64,000 nt of DNA from Nonomuraea jabiensis (GCF_014204795.1 NZ_JACHMB010000001.1:1674001-1738000), one strand, 5' to 3'. Positions 33,777 through 43,710 are shown, counted from the first letter of the stretch. Translations and numbers: made by a program. Notes: generated by a model not told the origin, from the sequence alone.

Positions 33777-34853
33777 TCAGACGTTGAAGCGGAACTCCAC
33801 CACGTCGCCGTCGCGCATGACGTAGTCCTTGCCCTCGACGCGGGCCTTGCCCGCCGCGCGGGCGTTGGCGATGGAGCCGACCTCGACCAGGTCGTCGAAG
33901 GAGACCACCTCGGCCTTGATGAAGCCGCGCTGGAAGTCGGTGTGGATCACGCCGGCCGCCTCGGGCGCGGTGGCGCCCTTGGGGATCGTCCAGGCCCTGG
34001 TCTCCTTCGGCCCGGCCGTGAGGTACGTCTGCAGGCCGAGCGTGTCGAAGCCGACCCTGGCGAGCTGCCGCAGCCCCGACTCCTCCTGGCCGACCGACTG
34101 CAGGAGCTCCAGCGCCTCCTCCTCGTCGAGCTCGACCAGCTCCGACTCGATCTTGGCGTCCATGAAGACCGCCTCGGCGGGCGCGACCAGCGTCGCCAGT
34201 TGCTCCCGGAGCGCGGAGTCGCCCAGCTCGTCGGCGTCGAGGTTGAACACGTACAGGAACGGCTTGGCCGTCAGCAGGTGGAGGTCGCGCAGCTCCTCGC
34301 GGTCGAGGCCGCTCTCGAAGATGGTCTTGCCGGTCTCCAGCACGCTCAGCGCGGCCTCGGCGGCCTCCAGCGCGGACTTCTTGTCCTTGTTGTTGCGCGC
34401 CTCCTTCTGCAGGCGCGGGATGGCCTTCTCGACCGTCTGCAGATCGGCCATGATCAGCTCAGTGTTGATGGTCTCGATGTCACGCTTGGGCGAGATATCG
34501 CCGTCCACGTGCGTGACGTCGGGGTCGCTGAAGACGCGGACCACCTGGCAGATCGCGTCGGTGTCGCGGATGTTGGCGAGGAACTGGTTTCCCCTGCCCT
34601 GCCCCTCCGAGGCCCCCTTGACCAGGCCCGCGACGTCGACGAACTCGACCTTGGCGGGCAGGATCCGGGCCGAGTTGAAGATCTCGGCCAGCTTGGGCAG
34701 CCGGTCGTCGGGCACGCCCACGATGCCCACGTTGGGCTCGATGGTGGCGAACGGGTAGTTCGCGGCGAGCGCGTTGCCGGACTTCGTCAGCGCGTTGAAG
34801 AGCGTGGACTTGCCGACGTTGGGCAGACCGACGATACCGATAGAGAGACTCAC
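33777..34853 (-). CDS. ychF: Ribosome-binding ATPase YchF (OLA1 subfamily)
   Basis: 358 residues. G1 motif GLPNVGKSTLF, G3-region DVAGLVKGASEGQG, and a G4-like NLDADE where GTPases have NKxD, the change that makes YchF prefer ATP. A coiled-coil arm (LQTVEKAIPRLQKEARNNKD) and the C-terminal TGS domain (GLQTYLTAGPKETRAW, then HTDFQRGFIKAEVV) are intact. YchF binds the ribosome and responds to oxidative stress. The start is GTG 34853, at the first residue of family similarity (SLSIGIVG). It is transcribed divergently from rmuC with a 79-bp gap. Confidence 0.95.
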   Translation of the reverse strand: MSLSIGIVGLPNVGKSTLFNALTKSGNALAANYPFATIEPNVGIVGVPDDRLPKLAEIFNSARILPAKVEFVDVAGLVKGASEGQGRGNQFLANIRDTDAICQVVRVFSDPDVTHVDGDISPKRDIETINTELIMADLQTVEKAIPRLQKEARNNKDKKSALEAAEAALSVLETGKTIFESGLDREELRDLHLLTAKPFLYVFNLDADELGDSALREQLATLVAPAEAVFMDAKIESELVELDEEEALELLQSVGQEESGLRQLARVGFDTLGLQTYLTAGPKETRAWTIPKGATAPEAAGVIHTDFQRGFIKAEVVSFDDLVEVGSIANARAAGKARVEGKDYVMRDGDVVEFRFNV

Positions 34854-34932
34854 GGAGCCCAAGTTTACGTGCTGAGCGTAACGAGCGTGTCGGGCCGGAT
34901 CGGCGCGCCGGAGTCCTGCAATCATCGATCGA

Positions 34933-36189
34933 GTGGATGTCGTCTCGCTTCTCGTAGGTCTGGCCGCCGGGTTCGTCATCGGGTTCCTGGTGGCCAGGAC
35001 ACGGGCGGCGGTGCGGGTGGCCGAGGCGGAGGCGCGGGCCAAGTCGGCTGCCGACAAGCTGGTCTACGTCGAGGAGCAGCTCGCCGAGCGCTTCCAGGCC
35101 CTGTCCACGCGCGCCCTCGACGTCAACAACATCCGCTTCCTGGAGCTGGCCGAGACCAGGCTGGCGGCCAGCCGCGCCGAGGCCACGGGCGATCTGGAGC
35201 AGCGCAGGCAGGCCGTCGAGCACCTGGTGGAGCCGCTGAAGGACGCGCTCGCCCGGGTCGAGTCGCAGCTGCGCGACACCGAGTCCGGCCAGCGCGCGGC
35301 CCGCGCCGAGCTGGCCAAGCAGATGGAGTTCGTACGGCAGAGCAACGAGCAGCTGCGCTCCCAGACCACGGCGCTGGTCAGGGCCCTGCAGCGGCCCGAG
35401 GCGCGGGGCAGGTGGGGCGAGCTCCAGCTGCGCAGGGTCGCCGAGATCGCCGGCATGCAGCGCTACTGCGACTTCGACGAGCAGGTCACCGAGGGCTCCA
35501 TGCGCCCCGACATGGTCGTCAGGCTCGCCGGCGGCAAGAACATCGTGGTCGACTCCAAGGTCTCGCTGGCGGCCTATCTGGAGGCCGCCGAGGCGTCCGA
35601 CGAGAGCCTCGCCACGGTCCGGCTCGACGCCCACGCCCGGCACGTCCGCGAGCACATCGACCGGCTGGCGGCCAAGTCCTACTGGCAGGGGTTCAACCCG
35701 TCGCCGGAGTTCGTGGTGCTGTTCATCCCCGGCGAGGCGTTCCTGGCCCCGGCGCTGGAGCGCGATCCCGGGCTGCTGGAGTACGCGATGACGCGGCGGG
35801 TCCACATCGCCACGCCGACGACGCTGATCACGATGCTGCGCACCGCGCACTACGCCTGGCAGCAGGCCGCGCTGAGCGAGAACGCGCGGGCGGTGTTCGA
35901 GCTGGGCAAGGAGCTGTACGAACGGCTCTCGTCCCTCGGCAGGAACGTCGACTCGCTCGGCAGGGCGCTGACGCGGGCCGTGGAGGCGTACAACAAGTCG
36001 GTCGGATCGCTCGAAAGCCGCGTCCTGGTCACCGCACGCAAGCTGCACGATCTGGGCGTCGTGGACGGCGATCTCGACTCTCCTGAGATGCTCGAAGGCC
36101 TGCCCAGACCCCTGGCGTCCCCGGAACTGCTGGAAACCTCGCCTCTGCTTTCCCACTCGAACGGTAAGTTGGCCAACGGGTCGCAATAA
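34933..36189 (+). CDS. rmuC: DNA recombination protein RmuC
   Basis: 418 residues, GTG start. An N-terminal membrane helix (SLLVGLAAGFVIGFLVA) is followed by a coiled coil (about 22-150) and the RmuC nuclease-like core with RGRWGELQLRRVAEIAGM, RPDMVVRLAGGKNIVVDSKV, FVVLFIPGEAFL and VHIATPTTLITMLRTAHYAW. RmuC limits inversions at short inverted repeats and acts in phage defence in some bacteria. The C-terminal ~30 residues are variable. The next gene follows after 15 nt. Confidence 0.93.
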   Translation: MDVVSLLVGLAAGFVIGFLVARTRAAVRVAEAEARAKSAADKLVYVEEQLAERFQALSTRALDVNNIRFLELAETRLAASRAEATGDLEQRRQAVEHLVEPLKDALARVESQLRDTESGQRAARAELAKQMEFVRQSNEQLRSQTTALVRALQRPEARGRWGELQLRRVAEIAGMQRYCDFDEQVTEGSMRPDMVVRLAGGKNIVVDSKVSLAAYLEAAEASDESLATVRLDAHARHVREHIDRLAAKSYWQGFNPSPEFVVLFIPGEAFLAPALERDPGLLEYAMTRRVHIATPTTLITMLRTAHYAWQQAALSENARAVFELGKELYERLSSLGRNVDSLGRALTRAVEAYNKSVGSLESRVLVTARKLHDLGVVDGDLDSPEMLEGLPRPLASPELLETSPLLSHSNGKLANGSQ

Positions 36190-36204
36190 ATCGGGGGTGG
36201 GGCA

Positions 36205-36711
36205 GTGGGTGAGAAGAGGCGTTCCGCGGTCAGGCTGACCGCTCGCGGCGCCATCGCGCTCGCCCTGGTCTCCACCTTGGCGGGCTACGTGCTGGCGGCC
36301 GTGCTCGACATCCAGTACGTCGTGGGCGCGGCGTTCGTGCTGTCGAGCCTGCTGGGCGTGCTCCTGGTCAACCGGCGCGAGCTGCTGTCGCTGGTGGTGA
36401 CGCCGCCGCTGGTGTTCTTCTGCGCCACCCTCTTCGTCGAGCTGGGCCGCGCGTTCGGCTCGGTGTCGATCGTGCAGTCGCTGGCGCTGGGGCTCTACAC
36501 GTCGCTGACGCAGGGCGCGCCGTGGCTGTTCGCGGGCTCGGCCGTCGTGCTGGGCGTCGCGTGGCGGCGCGGGCTCCGCGACAACGTACGCGACCTGCGG
36601 GAGGAGCTGAAGGCGGGCGCGGAGGTGCCGCGCCCGCGCCAGCCGTTCGTGCCCGAGCCGGAGGGCTACTTCGAGCCCAAGGTCTACGGGACGCCGCGCG
36701 GGGACGACTAG
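36205..36711 (+). CDS. Small membrane protein with DUF6542-like domain
   Basis: 168 residues, GTG start with a GGGGGTGGGG run just upstream. Four hydrophobic helices lie between about residues 10 and 118 ([19 protein letters not shown] and others), followed by a charged C-terminus ending [19 protein letters not shown]. This pattern and its place next to ispH fit the actinobacterial DUF6542 family; function unknown. Its stop overlaps the stop of the convergent ispH by two bases. Confidence 0.7.
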   Translation: MGEKRRSAVRLTARGAIALALVSTLAGYVLAAVLDIQYVVGAAFVLSSLLGVLLVNRRELLSLVVTPPLVFFCATLFVELGRAFGSVSIVQSLALGLYTSLTQGAPWLFAGSAVVLGVAWRRGLRDNVRDLREELKAGAEVPRPRQPFVPEPEGYFEPKVYGTPRGDD

Positions 36712-37673
36712 GAGACCCGCAGGTCCTTGCGCAGCTCGTGGGGCAGGGCGAAGCGCATGCTCTCCTGCACCGACTCGACCTGGGTCACGTCGTCGAAGCC
36801 GTGCTGGGCCAGCCGCGCCAGCACCTCGTCGACCAGCTCCTCCGGGACGGACGCGCCGCTGGTCACGCCGACCGTGGTGACGCCCTCCAGCCACTCGTCG
36901 CGGATGAAGGTGGCGTTGTCGACGAGGTAGGAGGCCTCGGCCCCGTAGTCCTTGGCCACCTCCACCAGGCGCTTGGAGTTGGAGGAGTTTTCCGAGCCGA
37001 CCACGATGACCAGCTGCGCCTCGGCGGCGATCTCCTTGACCGCGACCTGCCGGTTCTGCGTGGCGTAGCAGATGTCGTCGCTCGGCGGGTCGATCAGCGT
37101 GGGGAAGCGCTCCTTGAGCCGGGCGACCGTCTCGGTGGTCTCGTCGACCGACAGCGTGGTCTGCGACAGCCAGACCAGCTTGCTCGGGTCCTTGACCTGG
37201 ACTTTGTCGACCGCGTCGAGCCCGTCCACGAGCTGGATGTGGTCGGGGGCCTCACCGGAGGTGCCCTCGACCTCCTCGTGACCCTCGTGCCCGATCAGGA
37301 GGATGTCGTAGTCCTGGCCGGCGAACCGCCTGGCCTCGTTGTGCACCTTGGTGACGAGCGGGCAGGTGGCGTCGATGGTGCGCAGGCTGCGTCGGCGCGC
37401 CTCGTCGTGCACCGCCGGGGACACCCCGTGGGCCGAGAACACCACGATCTCGCCCTCGGGCACCTCCTCGGTCTCCTCCACGAAGATGGCGCCCCTGGCC
37501 TCCAGCGTCTTGACGACGTGGGTGTTGTGGACGATCTGCTTGCGTACGTAGATCGGCGCACCGTACTGCTCCAGAGCCTTCTCGACCGCTACCACGGCTC
37601 GATCGACTCCGGCACAGTAGCCACGCGGCTTGGCTACGAGTACTCGGCGGGAAGTGGGGGTCTGCGGCTCCAT
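36708..37673 (-). CDS. ispH: 4-hydroxy-3-methylbut-2-enyl diphosphate reductase (LytB)
   Basis: 321 residues. Last step of the MEP isoprenoid pathway, making IPP and DMAPP with a 4Fe-4S centre. The three conserved Cys are in [10 protein letters not shown] (C20), [11 protein letters not shown] and [11 protein letters not shown]; also present are [20 protein letters not shown] and [11 protein letters not shown]. All key residues are in place. The start is ATG 37673; an upstream in-frame ATG would add residues outside the family. It is divergent from the lipid-droplet gene with a 100-bp gap. Confidence 0.96.
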   Translation of the reverse strand: MEPQTPTSRRVLVAKPRGYCAGVDRAVVAVEKALEQYGAPIYVRKQIVHNTHVVKTLEARGAIFVEETEEVPEGEIVVFSAHGVSPAVHDEARRRSLRTIDATCPLVTKVHNEARRFAGQDYDILLIGHEGHEEVEGTSGEAPDHIQLVDGLDAVDKVQVKDPSKLVWLSQTTLSVDETTETVARLKERFPTLIDPPSDDICYATQNRQVAVKEIAAEAQLVIVVGSENSSNSKRLVEVAKDYGAEASYLVDNATFIRDEWLEGVTTVGVTSGASVPEELVDEVLARLAQHGFDDVTQVESVQESMRFALPHELRKDLRVS

Positions 37674-37773
37674 ACTTTCTATGCTACGTGGAGCGGCCAT
37701 CAGGCCTGCGCGTGCGTGGTTGCCCGCGGTTTGCCAGACTGGCCGTCCATTACTGACCTCCCAGGGAGACGTC

Positions 37774-38784
37774 ATGTCCCTCAGCGACGTGATACGCAAC
37801 ATCGCCAAGACCGTTACCAACAAGGACGAGCTGAAGGAGAAGGCCAAGGATCTTCCGCTCCTGTTCATCCAGACGACGCTCAGCGCGGCCGGGCAGGCCC
37901 TGCTGGTCGTGGACCGGGTGAAGAACTCCATCAAGGGCCTCGGCAGCAAGGAGGAAGAGGAGTCGAAGGACTCGCGCCCCTCCGCCGCCGAGCAGGTCGC
38001 CGCGGCTCCGGCCGCGGAGGAGGCCAAGCCGGCCCGCAAGGAGCCGGTGATCTTCGCGCCGCGGCCCAGCGCCGCCGAGCCCAACGGTGTCGCCAAGACC
38101 AAGCCCGACCCCGTCATCTTCGCTCCGGCGGGCAAGTCGGAGTCGGCGGCCACCGCCAACCCCGAGACCGCCGCCCCGGCCGCCGAGCCCAAGCCCGCCG
38201 CGGCGGACGAGCCCAAGCCCGTGGCCACGGAGGAGCCCGCCACGGCCCCGAAGGCCGCCGCCGAGCCCGCCGTCACGGAGAAGCCCGCCGAGCCCGAGCC
38301 CAAGGCCGCCGTGGTGGAGGAGGCCGAGCCCAAGGCCGCCGTCGTGGAGGAGCCCGTCACGGAGGAAGCCGCCAAGGTGGAGGCCGTCAAGGACGAGGCC
38401 GCCAAGGCGGAGCCCGTCGCGGAGGAGGCCGTCGCGGCCAAGCCGAAGCGCACCCGCAGGACCACCAAGAAGCCCGCCGCCACCGAGGAGCCCGCCGCGG
38501 CCCCCGAGGCGACCGTGGCCCCGGAGCCGGCGTCCGCCCCGGAGCCCGCCCGGGCCCCCGAGCCCGCCGCCGCGCCGGAGCCGGTCGCCGCCGCCCCGGT
38601 GGACCTGACCGAGCCGCTGCCCGGCTACTCCGAGCTCACCGTCGCGTCCCTGCGCGCCAGGATGCGCGGCAAGACCGCCGAGCAGATCAGCGACCTCCTC
38701 ACCTTCGAGAAGGCCACGAAGTCCCGGCCCGAGGTGATCAGGATGTTCGAGAACCGCCTGGCGAAGCTGCAGGCCGGAGAGTAG
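37774..38784 (+). CDS. Lipid-droplet-associated-type protein with Ala/Pro/Glu-rich middle
   Basis: 336 residues. The N-terminal ~60 residues ([23 protein letters not shown]) and the C-terminal ~60 ([19 protein letters not shown] and [15 protein letters not shown]) resemble the actinobacterial lipid-droplet-associated family. Between them lie ~215 residues of repeats such as [12 protein letters not shown] and APEPA, probably disordered and histone-H1-like ([14 protein letters not shown]). ATG 37774 has AGGGAG upstream. Its position between ispH and xseA is a common actinobacterial order. The middle is longer than I would expect for the family. Confidence 0.7.
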   Translation: MSLSDVIRNIAKTVTNKDELKEKAKDLPLLFIQTTLSAAGQALLVVDRVKNSIKGLGSKEEEESKDSRPSAAEQVAAAPAAEEAKPARKEPVIFAPRPSAAEPNGVAKTKPDPVIFAPAGKSESAATANPETAAPAAEPKPAAADEPKPVATEEPATAPKAAAEPAVTEKPAEPEPKAAVVEEAEPKAAVVEEPVTEEAAKVEAVKDEAAKAEPVAEEAVAAKPKRTRRTTKKPAATEEPAAAPEATVAPEPASAPEPARAPEPAAAPEPVAAAPVDLTEPLPGYSELTVASLRARMRGKTAEQISDLLTFEKATKSRPEVIRMFENRLAKLQAGE

Positions 38785-38811
38785 GTCGTACCGACCCCGT
38801 AGTCTTCCGCC

Positions 38812-40035
38812 ATGAGCGAGAAGACCTCACCCGAGTCTCCCCTGCCGATCCGTACGGTCCTGCAGATGGTGGGCGGTTGGATCGGCAGACTCGGCACGGT
38901 CTGGGTGGAGGGCCAGATCACCGACCTGAGCGCGCGCGGCGGCACGGTGTTCATGACCCTGCGCGACCCGGTCGCCAACGTGTCGGCCAAGGTCACCACC
39001 CCGCGCGGGGTCTACGAGGCCGCCGTGCCGAGGCCGGCCGACGGCGCCAGGGTCGTGATGCAGGTCAAGCCGGACTTCTGGGTCAACAGGGGCTCGTTCG
39101 CCTTCACCGCGCTGGAGATCCGTCCGGTCGGCGTGGGCGAGCTGCTGGCCCGGCTGGAGCGGCTCAGGCAGCTGCTGGCCACCGAGGGGCTGTTCAACGC
39201 CGACAGGAAGCGGCGGCTGCCGTTCCTGCCCGGCACGATCGGGCTCATCTGCGGCCGCGACTCGGCGGCCGAGCGCGACGTGCTGGAAAACTCCCGCAGG
39301 CGCTGGCCGGCCGTGCGGTTCAAGGTCGAGGAGGTGGCCGTCCAGGGGCCCTACGCGGTGGGCGAGGTGACCGAGGCGCTGCGCAAGCTCGACGCCGACT
39401 CCTCGGTCGACGTGATCGTCATCGCCCGCGGCGGCGGCTCGCTGGAGGACCTCCTGCCGTTCTCCGACGAGACGCTCGTACGCTCGGTGGCCGCCTGCCG
39501 CACCCCCGTGGTGAGCGCGATCGGCCATGAGCAGGACAGCCCGCTGCTCGACCTGGTGGCCGACGTGCGCGCGTCCACCCCGACCGACGCGGCCAAGAAG
39601 GTCGTGCCCGACGTCGGGGAGCAGCTCTCGCTGGTGCGCCAGCTCCGCGACCGGGGCCGCAGGGTGGTGAGCGGCTGGCTCGACCGCGAGATGTCCTGGC
39701 TGACGTCGGTGCGCTCGCGCCCCTCGCTGGCCGACCCGGTGCGCGAGCTGGAGCGCCGGGCCGAGCAGGTCGAGTCGCTGCGCGACCGGACCAGGCGCTC
39801 GCTGGCCGGCTCGCTCGACCGGGCCTCGGACGATCTCACCCACCTGCGGGCCCGCCTGGTCTCGCTGTCCCCCGCGGCCACGCTGGAGCGCGGGTACGCC
39901 ATCGTCCAGCACCCGTCGGGCGAGGTCGTACGCCTGGCCAAGGACGTCTCCCCCGGCTCGCTGCTGACGATCCGCCTGAGCGACGACCGCCTGACCGTAC
40001 GCGCGGAGGACCCGGGCGAATCCGGGGACACGTGA
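38812..40035 (+). CDS. xseA: Exodeoxyribonuclease VII large subunit
   Basis: 407 residues. An N-terminal OB fold (about 10-105, [17 protein letters not shown]) precedes the catalytic core with [38 protein letters not shown], and [20 protein letters not shown] followed by [10 protein letters not shown] helical C-terminal region ends in [16 protein letters not shown]. Exo VII cleaves single-stranded DNA from both ends. ATG 38812. xseB lies 300 bp away on the other strand rather than directly downstream. Confidence 0.95.
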   Translation: MSEKTSPESPLPIRTVLQMVGGWIGRLGTVWVEGQITDLSARGGTVFMTLRDPVANVSAKVTTPRGVYEAAVPRPADGARVVMQVKPDFWVNRGSFAFTALEIRPVGVGELLARLERLRQLLATEGLFNADRKRRLPFLPGTIGLICGRDSAAERDVLENSRRRWPAVRFKVEEVAVQGPYAVGEVTEALRKLDADSSVDVIVIARGGGSLEDLLPFSDETLVRSVAACRTPVVSAIGHEQDSPLLDLVADVRASTPTDAAKKVVPDVGEQLSLVRQLRDRGRRVVSGWLDREMSWLTSVRSRPSLADPVRELERRAEQVESLRDRTRRSLAGSLDRASDDLTHLRARLVSLSPAATLERGYAIVQHPSGEVVRLAKDVSPGSLLTIRLSDDRLTVRAEDPGESGDT

Positions 40036-40053
40036 GCGATCCGGGGCGTCGCG

Positions 40054-40325
40054 ATGGTCGAGGAGCCGCACGGCCGCGTCCAGGGAGCGAGCCGTCCCGC
40101 CCTGGACGGCGCCGACGCGGTGCTCCTCACCCCGAACACAGCGATCATGTGGACGTGCTGCGGCTGCTCGGGGCCCGGGTTCCGGTGTTCGCTCCGGAGG
40201 GGGCGGAGCTGGACGGGCTGGCGTACACGCCGGTGAGCGCGGGCGACGAGTTCTCGGCGGCGGGCTTCCGGGTGCGGGCGACCGGCCACGGCTACCGCTG
40301 GCCGGCCCCCCGCGAGACCGCTTGA
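40054..40325 (+). pseudogene. Frameshifted and truncated metallo-beta-lactamase-fold gene
   Basis: The frame from ATG 40054 ends with ALDGADAVLLTP; the next frame continues HPEHSDHVDVLRLLGARV and ends RVRATGHGYRWPAPRETA at 40325. Inserting one base near 40132 (ACC-CAC-GAA-CAC in place of ACCCCGAACAC) restores THEHSDH, the zinc-binding motif of MBL-fold hydrolases (UlaG-like). So a single-base deletion destroyed the gene, and the 3' half is missing (about 90 of 200 or more codons). It separates xseA from the inverted xseB. Confidence 0.75.
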
Positions 40326-40340
40326 CCCCTCCAGAGGCCG

Positions 40341-40610
40341 TCAGAAGGGCGCGTCGTCGGAGTTGCCCGCCGAGGGCTCGGAGCGGCGCGCCATGGCGGC
40401 GGCGAGCTTGACCCTGGCCCCCTGGAGCCACTCCTCGCAGACCGCCGCCAGCTTCTCGCCGCGCTCCCACAGCTCGATGGACTGCTCCAGGGTGAGCCCG
40501 CCGGTCTCCAGGCGGCGCACCACCTCGGTCAGCTCCTCGCGGGCCTGCTCGTATGAGGGCGCCTTCTCGTCTCCTGCCACGACCACCACCCTAGAGGGGG
40601 CGGCCGACAT
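40341..40610 (-). CDS. xseB: Exodeoxyribonuclease VII small subunit
   Basis: 89 residues with the three-helix pattern: YEQAREELTEVVRRLETGGLT, then EQSIELWERGEKLAAVCEEWL. The small subunit wraps the large one into the active complex. It sits on the strand opposite to xseA, convergent with it, whereas the usual arrangement is a co-transcribed pair. ATG 40610 is the first start, but the family usually begins near DEKAPSYEQ, so one of the GTG codons around 40589 may be used instead. DUF4245 lies 19 bp upstream. Confidence 0.9.
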   Translation of the reverse strand: MSAAPSRVVVVAGDEKAPSYEQAREELTEVVRRLETGGLTLEQSIELWERGEKLAAVCEEWLQGARVKLAAAMARRSEPSAGNSDDAPF

Positions 40611-40629
40611 CGCAGAACAGGCGGCCCCG

Positions 40630-41160
40630 TCAGCCCTTGGGGCGCTGCTGCAGGACGGAGGCGAGTTCGGCGAGCTCCGGCCAGTCGGCGGTGCCGGTGA
40701 TCACGAGCGTCACCTCCGGCAGCATACGGACGAGCGAGCGCTGCTTCTTGTCCTCGCGGAAGCGCCGCTCCCACTGGACCTCGCCCACCTGCTGGGTGCC
40801 GACGGCCTTGTCGGAGTTGGCCATGCGGCTGGCGAACCCGGCCGCCGGCTGCTCGTTGCTCTGCGTGAACATCGCGTGCTCGCGCTTGGCGGTGGCGTAG
40901 CCGAGGAAGAGGACCTGGGCGCCGTTCTCGCCCTTGGCGATCTTGTTGCTGTTGGGGACCCAGCCCGCCGGGTCCTTGCTCGGCGCCCAGACGCCGTACG
41001 GCACCGCGTGGCCGAAGTTGGCGACGGTGATCGAGTAGTCGAGCCGCGGGATGTGCTGCTCCCGGCTCTGCGGGGCGATCAGCAGGAACAGCCCGGCCGC
41101 CGCGAGGCAGACGAACAGGGCTACCGCGTAACCGTAGAAACCTTGGGTGAACCGTCGCAC
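40630..41160 (-). CDS. DUF4245 membrane-anchored protein
   Basis: 176 residues from GTG 41160. One N-terminal helix (GYAVALFVCLAAAGLFLLIA, about 9-28) and an exported domain with the DUF4245 pattern: DYSITVANFGHAVPYGVWAP, GWVPNSNKIA, QVLFLGYATAKREHAMFTQS and EVTLVITGTADWPELAELA. Function unknown; in actinomycetes it is usually near xseA/xseB and glpX, as here. An in-frame extension upstream does not look like protein. Confidence 0.85.
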   Translation of the reverse strand: MRRFTQGFYGYAVALFVCLAAAGLFLLIAPQSREQHIPRLDYSITVANFGHAVPYGVWAPSKDPAGWVPNSNKIAKGENGAQVLFLGYATAKREHAMFTQSNEQPAAGFASRMANSDKAVGTQQVGEVQWERRFREDKKQRSLVRMLPEVTLVITGTADWPELAELASVLQQRPKG

Positions 41161-41171
41161 ACTTGGCGAGG

Positions 41172-41780
41172 TTACCCGCTGGAGGAGGCGGTCGCCGAAG
41201 TGGCCGGGCGGATCTGGCCGATGATCGCCAGCACCTCCTCGGCCAGGGCGCGATCGCCCGTGCGGACGACCTCGGACACGGCCGCGGCCAGCGCGCCCGT
41301 GACGACCACGACCAGCGCGCCCTCGTCCTCGAACAGCGCCGCGTTGAGCTGCGCCCACTTGCGCAGCCGGTCGCGCATGACCACGTCGAAGCCGGGCGGA
41401 CCGTCGCCGCGCAGGAACAGGTCGGCCAGCTCGCGCTCCTCCAGGCACCCGTCGAGGTAGGCGCGGGCGGCGCTGATGAACACGCGCATCGGGTCGCTCT
41501 CGCCGGCGGCGCGGGCCGTGCGGGCGGCCTGCTTCGTCCGCTGCGTCTGCCGGGCCTGGAACTCCTCGAACAGCGTCAGGTAGAGGTCGGCCTTGCCGGA
41601 GAAGTGGTGGTAGAGGCTGCCCACGCTGGCGTCGGCCCTGGCCACCACGTCGGTCACGCCCGCCTCGGCGAACCCGTTGGAGACGAAGACCTCCCTCGCG
41701 GCGGCGAGCAGCGAGCTGCGGGTGGCGGCGCCGCGCTCGGACGTCCGCGGCTGGGCGGCCACGTTTTCCACTTCGCTCAT
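41172..41780 (-). CDS. TetR-family transcriptional regulator
   Basis: 202 residues from ATG 41780 (GGAG 5 nt upstream); an in-frame ATG at 41801 is the alternative. HTH: TRSSLLAAAREVFVSNGFAE, then VVARADASVGSLYHHFSGKA. The ligand-binding half (about 70-195) ends in a Thr/Ser-rich tail. TetR proteins are small-molecule-responsive repressors. It ends 11 bp from the DUF4245 start and is divergent from glpX. The target is not evident; a palindrome in front of glpX could be its site. Confidence 0.87.
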   Translation of the reverse strand: MSEVENVAAQPRTSERGAATRSSLLAAAREVFVSNGFAEAGVTDVVARADASVGSLYHHFSGKADLYLTLFEEFQARQTQRTKQAARTARAAGESDPMRVFISAARAYLDGCLEERELADLFLRGDGPPGFDVVMRDRLRKWAQLNAALFEDEGALVVVVTGALAAAVSEVVRTGDRALAEEVLAIIGQIRPATSATASSSG

Positions 41781-41981
41781 GCGATCTCCTCCAGGCTCCA
41801 TGGTGGAGGCAAGATCTTTGGCGCGCACACCGTATGCCGCAAAATCCGTTCTCCGTGATGGCAGGGCAACCGTGTCGAAGCTTACCGATGTCACCCCCGA
41901 CCCGTCCCTGCTGCGAGGAAGCGGTCATCTCGGGCAGGAGAAGGGCAGATTATCCGCCTCTGGGCGGGAAGAAGGGGGCAA

Positions 41982-41996
41982 CTACGATCGACGTAG
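41982..41996 (+). promoter_or_regulatory. Palindrome just before the glpX ribosome site
   Basis: CTACG, 5 nt, CGTAG forms a 5-5-5 inverted repeat ending 10 bp before AGGAGG (42006-42011) of glpX. It could be an operator for the divergent TetR gene or a small stem in the glpX leader. Confidence 0.3.
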
Positions 41997-42020
41997 ATTC
42001 CCCTTAGGAGGCTGCCCATC

Positions 42021-43055
42021 ATGTCCGATCAGACTTCCGTACCGCCCGCGCTCGCCACGGGCGAGCACGCCCCCGATCGCAACCTGGCGTTGGAGTTGGT
42101 GCGCGTCACGGAGGCGGCCGCGATGGCGGCGGCCCGGTGGGTCGGCCGGGGCGACAAGAACGGCGCCGACGGCGCGGCGGTGAACGCCATGCGCCAGCTG
42201 ATCAACACGGTGTCGATGAACGGCGTGGTGGTCATCGGCGAGGGCGAGAAGGACCACGCCCCGATGCTGTTCAACGGTGAGCAGGTGGGCGACGGCAGCG
42301 GCCCCGACTGCGACGTGGCCGTGGATCCCATTGACGGCACCCGGCTGACGGCGTTGGGCATGCCCGACGCGGTGTCGGTGATCGCGGTGAGCGAGCGGGG
42401 CTCGATGTACGACCCGTCGGCCGTGTTCTACATGGAGAAGCTGGTCACGGGCCCCGAGGCGGCCGACGTGGTCGACATCGAGGCCCCCGTTTCCGCCAAC
42501 ATCAACGCGGTCGCCAGGGCCAAGCACTGCTCGCCCTCCGACGTGACCGTGGTCGTGCTGGACCGGCCCAGGCACGAGGGGCTGGTCAAGGAGATCAGGG
42601 AGGCGGGCGCGCGGATCAAGTTCATCACGGACGGCGACGTGGCCGGCGCGATCATGGCGGCCCGCGGCGGCACCGGCATCGACCTGCTGCTGGGCATCGG
42701 CGGCACGCCCGAGGGCATCGTGGCCGCGTGCGCGCTCAAGTGCCTGGGCGGCGTGATCCAGGGCAAGCTCTGGCCGCGCGACGACGCCGAGCGTTCCAAG
42801 GCCGTGAACGCCGGGCACGACCTCAGCCAGGTGCTCACGACGAACGACCTGGTCAAGTCCGACGACGTGTTCTTCGCGGCGACCGGCATCACGCACGGCG
42901 AGCTCATGCAGGGCGTACGGTTCCGCGCCGGCTCGGCGGTGACGGAGTCGCTGGTGATGCGCGGCCGGTCGGGGACCATCCGCAAGATCGAGAGCGAGCA
43001 CCAGCTCTGGAAGCTGCGCGCCTACAGCGCGATCAACTTCGACACGGCCGGCTGA
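42021..43055 (+). CDS. glpX: Fructose-1,6-bisphosphatase class II
   Basis: 344 residues, ATG with a perfect AGGAGG 9 nt upstream. The class II metal site DPIDGTRLT (about residue 103), VVIGEGEKD with catalytic-type Glu, and [16 protein letters not shown] are present. It hydrolyses fructose-1,6-bisphosphate for gluconeogenesis; it is the main FBPase in most actinomycetes. The gene order with fumarases further on (50457, 56180) is common in actinomycetes. Confidence 0.96.
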   Translation: MSDQTSVPPALATGEHAPDRNLALELVRVTEAAAMAAARWVGRGDKNGADGAAVNAMRQLINTVSMNGVVVIGEGEKDHAPMLFNGEQVGDGSGPDCDVAVDPIDGTRLTALGMPDAVSVIAVSERGSMYDPSAVFYMEKLVTGPEAADVVDIEAPVSANINAVARAKHCSPSDVTVVVLDRPRHEGLVKEIREAGARIKFITDGDVAGAIMAARGGTGIDLLLGIGGTPEGIVAACALKCLGGVIQGKLWPRDDAERSKAVNAGHDLSQVLTTNDLVKSDDVFFAATGITHGELMQGVRFRAGSAVTESLVMRGRSGTIRKIESEHQLWKLRAYSAINFDTAG

Positions 43056-43059
43056 GGGC

Positions 43060-43710
43060 TCAGCGGCGGCGCTTGCGGCGGGGTGGCTCCTTGACCTTCA
43101 CGTCGCCCGCGAAGTTCGTGGTGCGCACCTCGACGACGGGGGCGCCGGGCTCGGTCGGCTGCTTGGTCAGCCGTACGGACTTGCCCTTGGCGACCCTGAT
43201 CACCTCGAGCCCCTCCGGCACGTGGATCTCCAGCCCGCCGAAGACCAGGGTGGCGTTGATGATGATCTGCCGGTTCTGCAGGATCGCGTCGCGGAAGTCC
43301 AGCTTGGTGGTGCCGAACATGGCCGTCACCTCCAGCTCGGCGGGCACGACCCAGCGCCCGCCGCGCTGCTCCTGCTTGAAGATGGCCGACACGGGGCGGC
43401 CGTCCAGGTTGAGCGGCTGCTGGTCGGCGGGCAGCAGGTCGGTGGTGAGCGCGGCCAGCTCGCCCAGCGTGCGCGCGGAGTAGAGCACGCCGAGCCGTTC
43501 CTCGAGCTCGTCGAGGGTGATCCGGCCGTCGGCGTGCGCGTCCTGCAGCACCTGGGCGATGCGTTCGCGATCGGCGTCGGACGCGCGGAGCTCGTGGGGC
43601 GGCGGCACGTCGCTCGCCGCGTGCGGCCGCCGGGCCGACACCCACTCCTCGGCCAGCCGCTCTCCGACTTCCTGCAGTTTCGGCAGCCACGATTGCGCGC
43701 GTTCGTTCAC
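43060..43710 (-). CDS. DUF1707 and LiaF-like domain protein
   Basis: 216 residues from GTG 43710. A DUF1707 domain (about 37-95: LRASDADRERIAQVLQDAH, DGRITLDELEERLGVLYSA, RTLGELAALTTDLL) is followed by a beta-strand-rich C-terminal domain (about 115-200: VVPAELEVTAMFGTTKLDFRD, NATLVFGGLEIHVPEGLEV) like LiaF/DUF2154 cell-envelope stress proteins. No membrane helix is visible. It may sense or bind the envelope. The GTG is chosen because the in-frame upstream stretch lacks family character. Convergent with glpX with a 4-bp gap. Confidence 0.8.
   Translation of the reverse strand: MNERAQSWLPKLQEVGERLAEEWVSARRPHAASDVPPPHELRASDADRERIAQVLQDAHADGRITLDELEERLGVLYSARTLGELAALTTDLLPADQQPLNLDGRPVSAIFKQEQRGGRWVVPAELEVTAMFGTTKLDFRDAILQNRQIIINATLVFGGLEIHVPEGLEVIRVAKGKSVRLTKQPTEPGAPVVEVRTTNFAGDVKVKEPPRRKRRR

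Noticed and set aside
36522-39530. A 1002-codon plus-strand frame across ispH and xseA
   Set aside because: It crosses several genes with strong family motifs in other frames and carries none itself.
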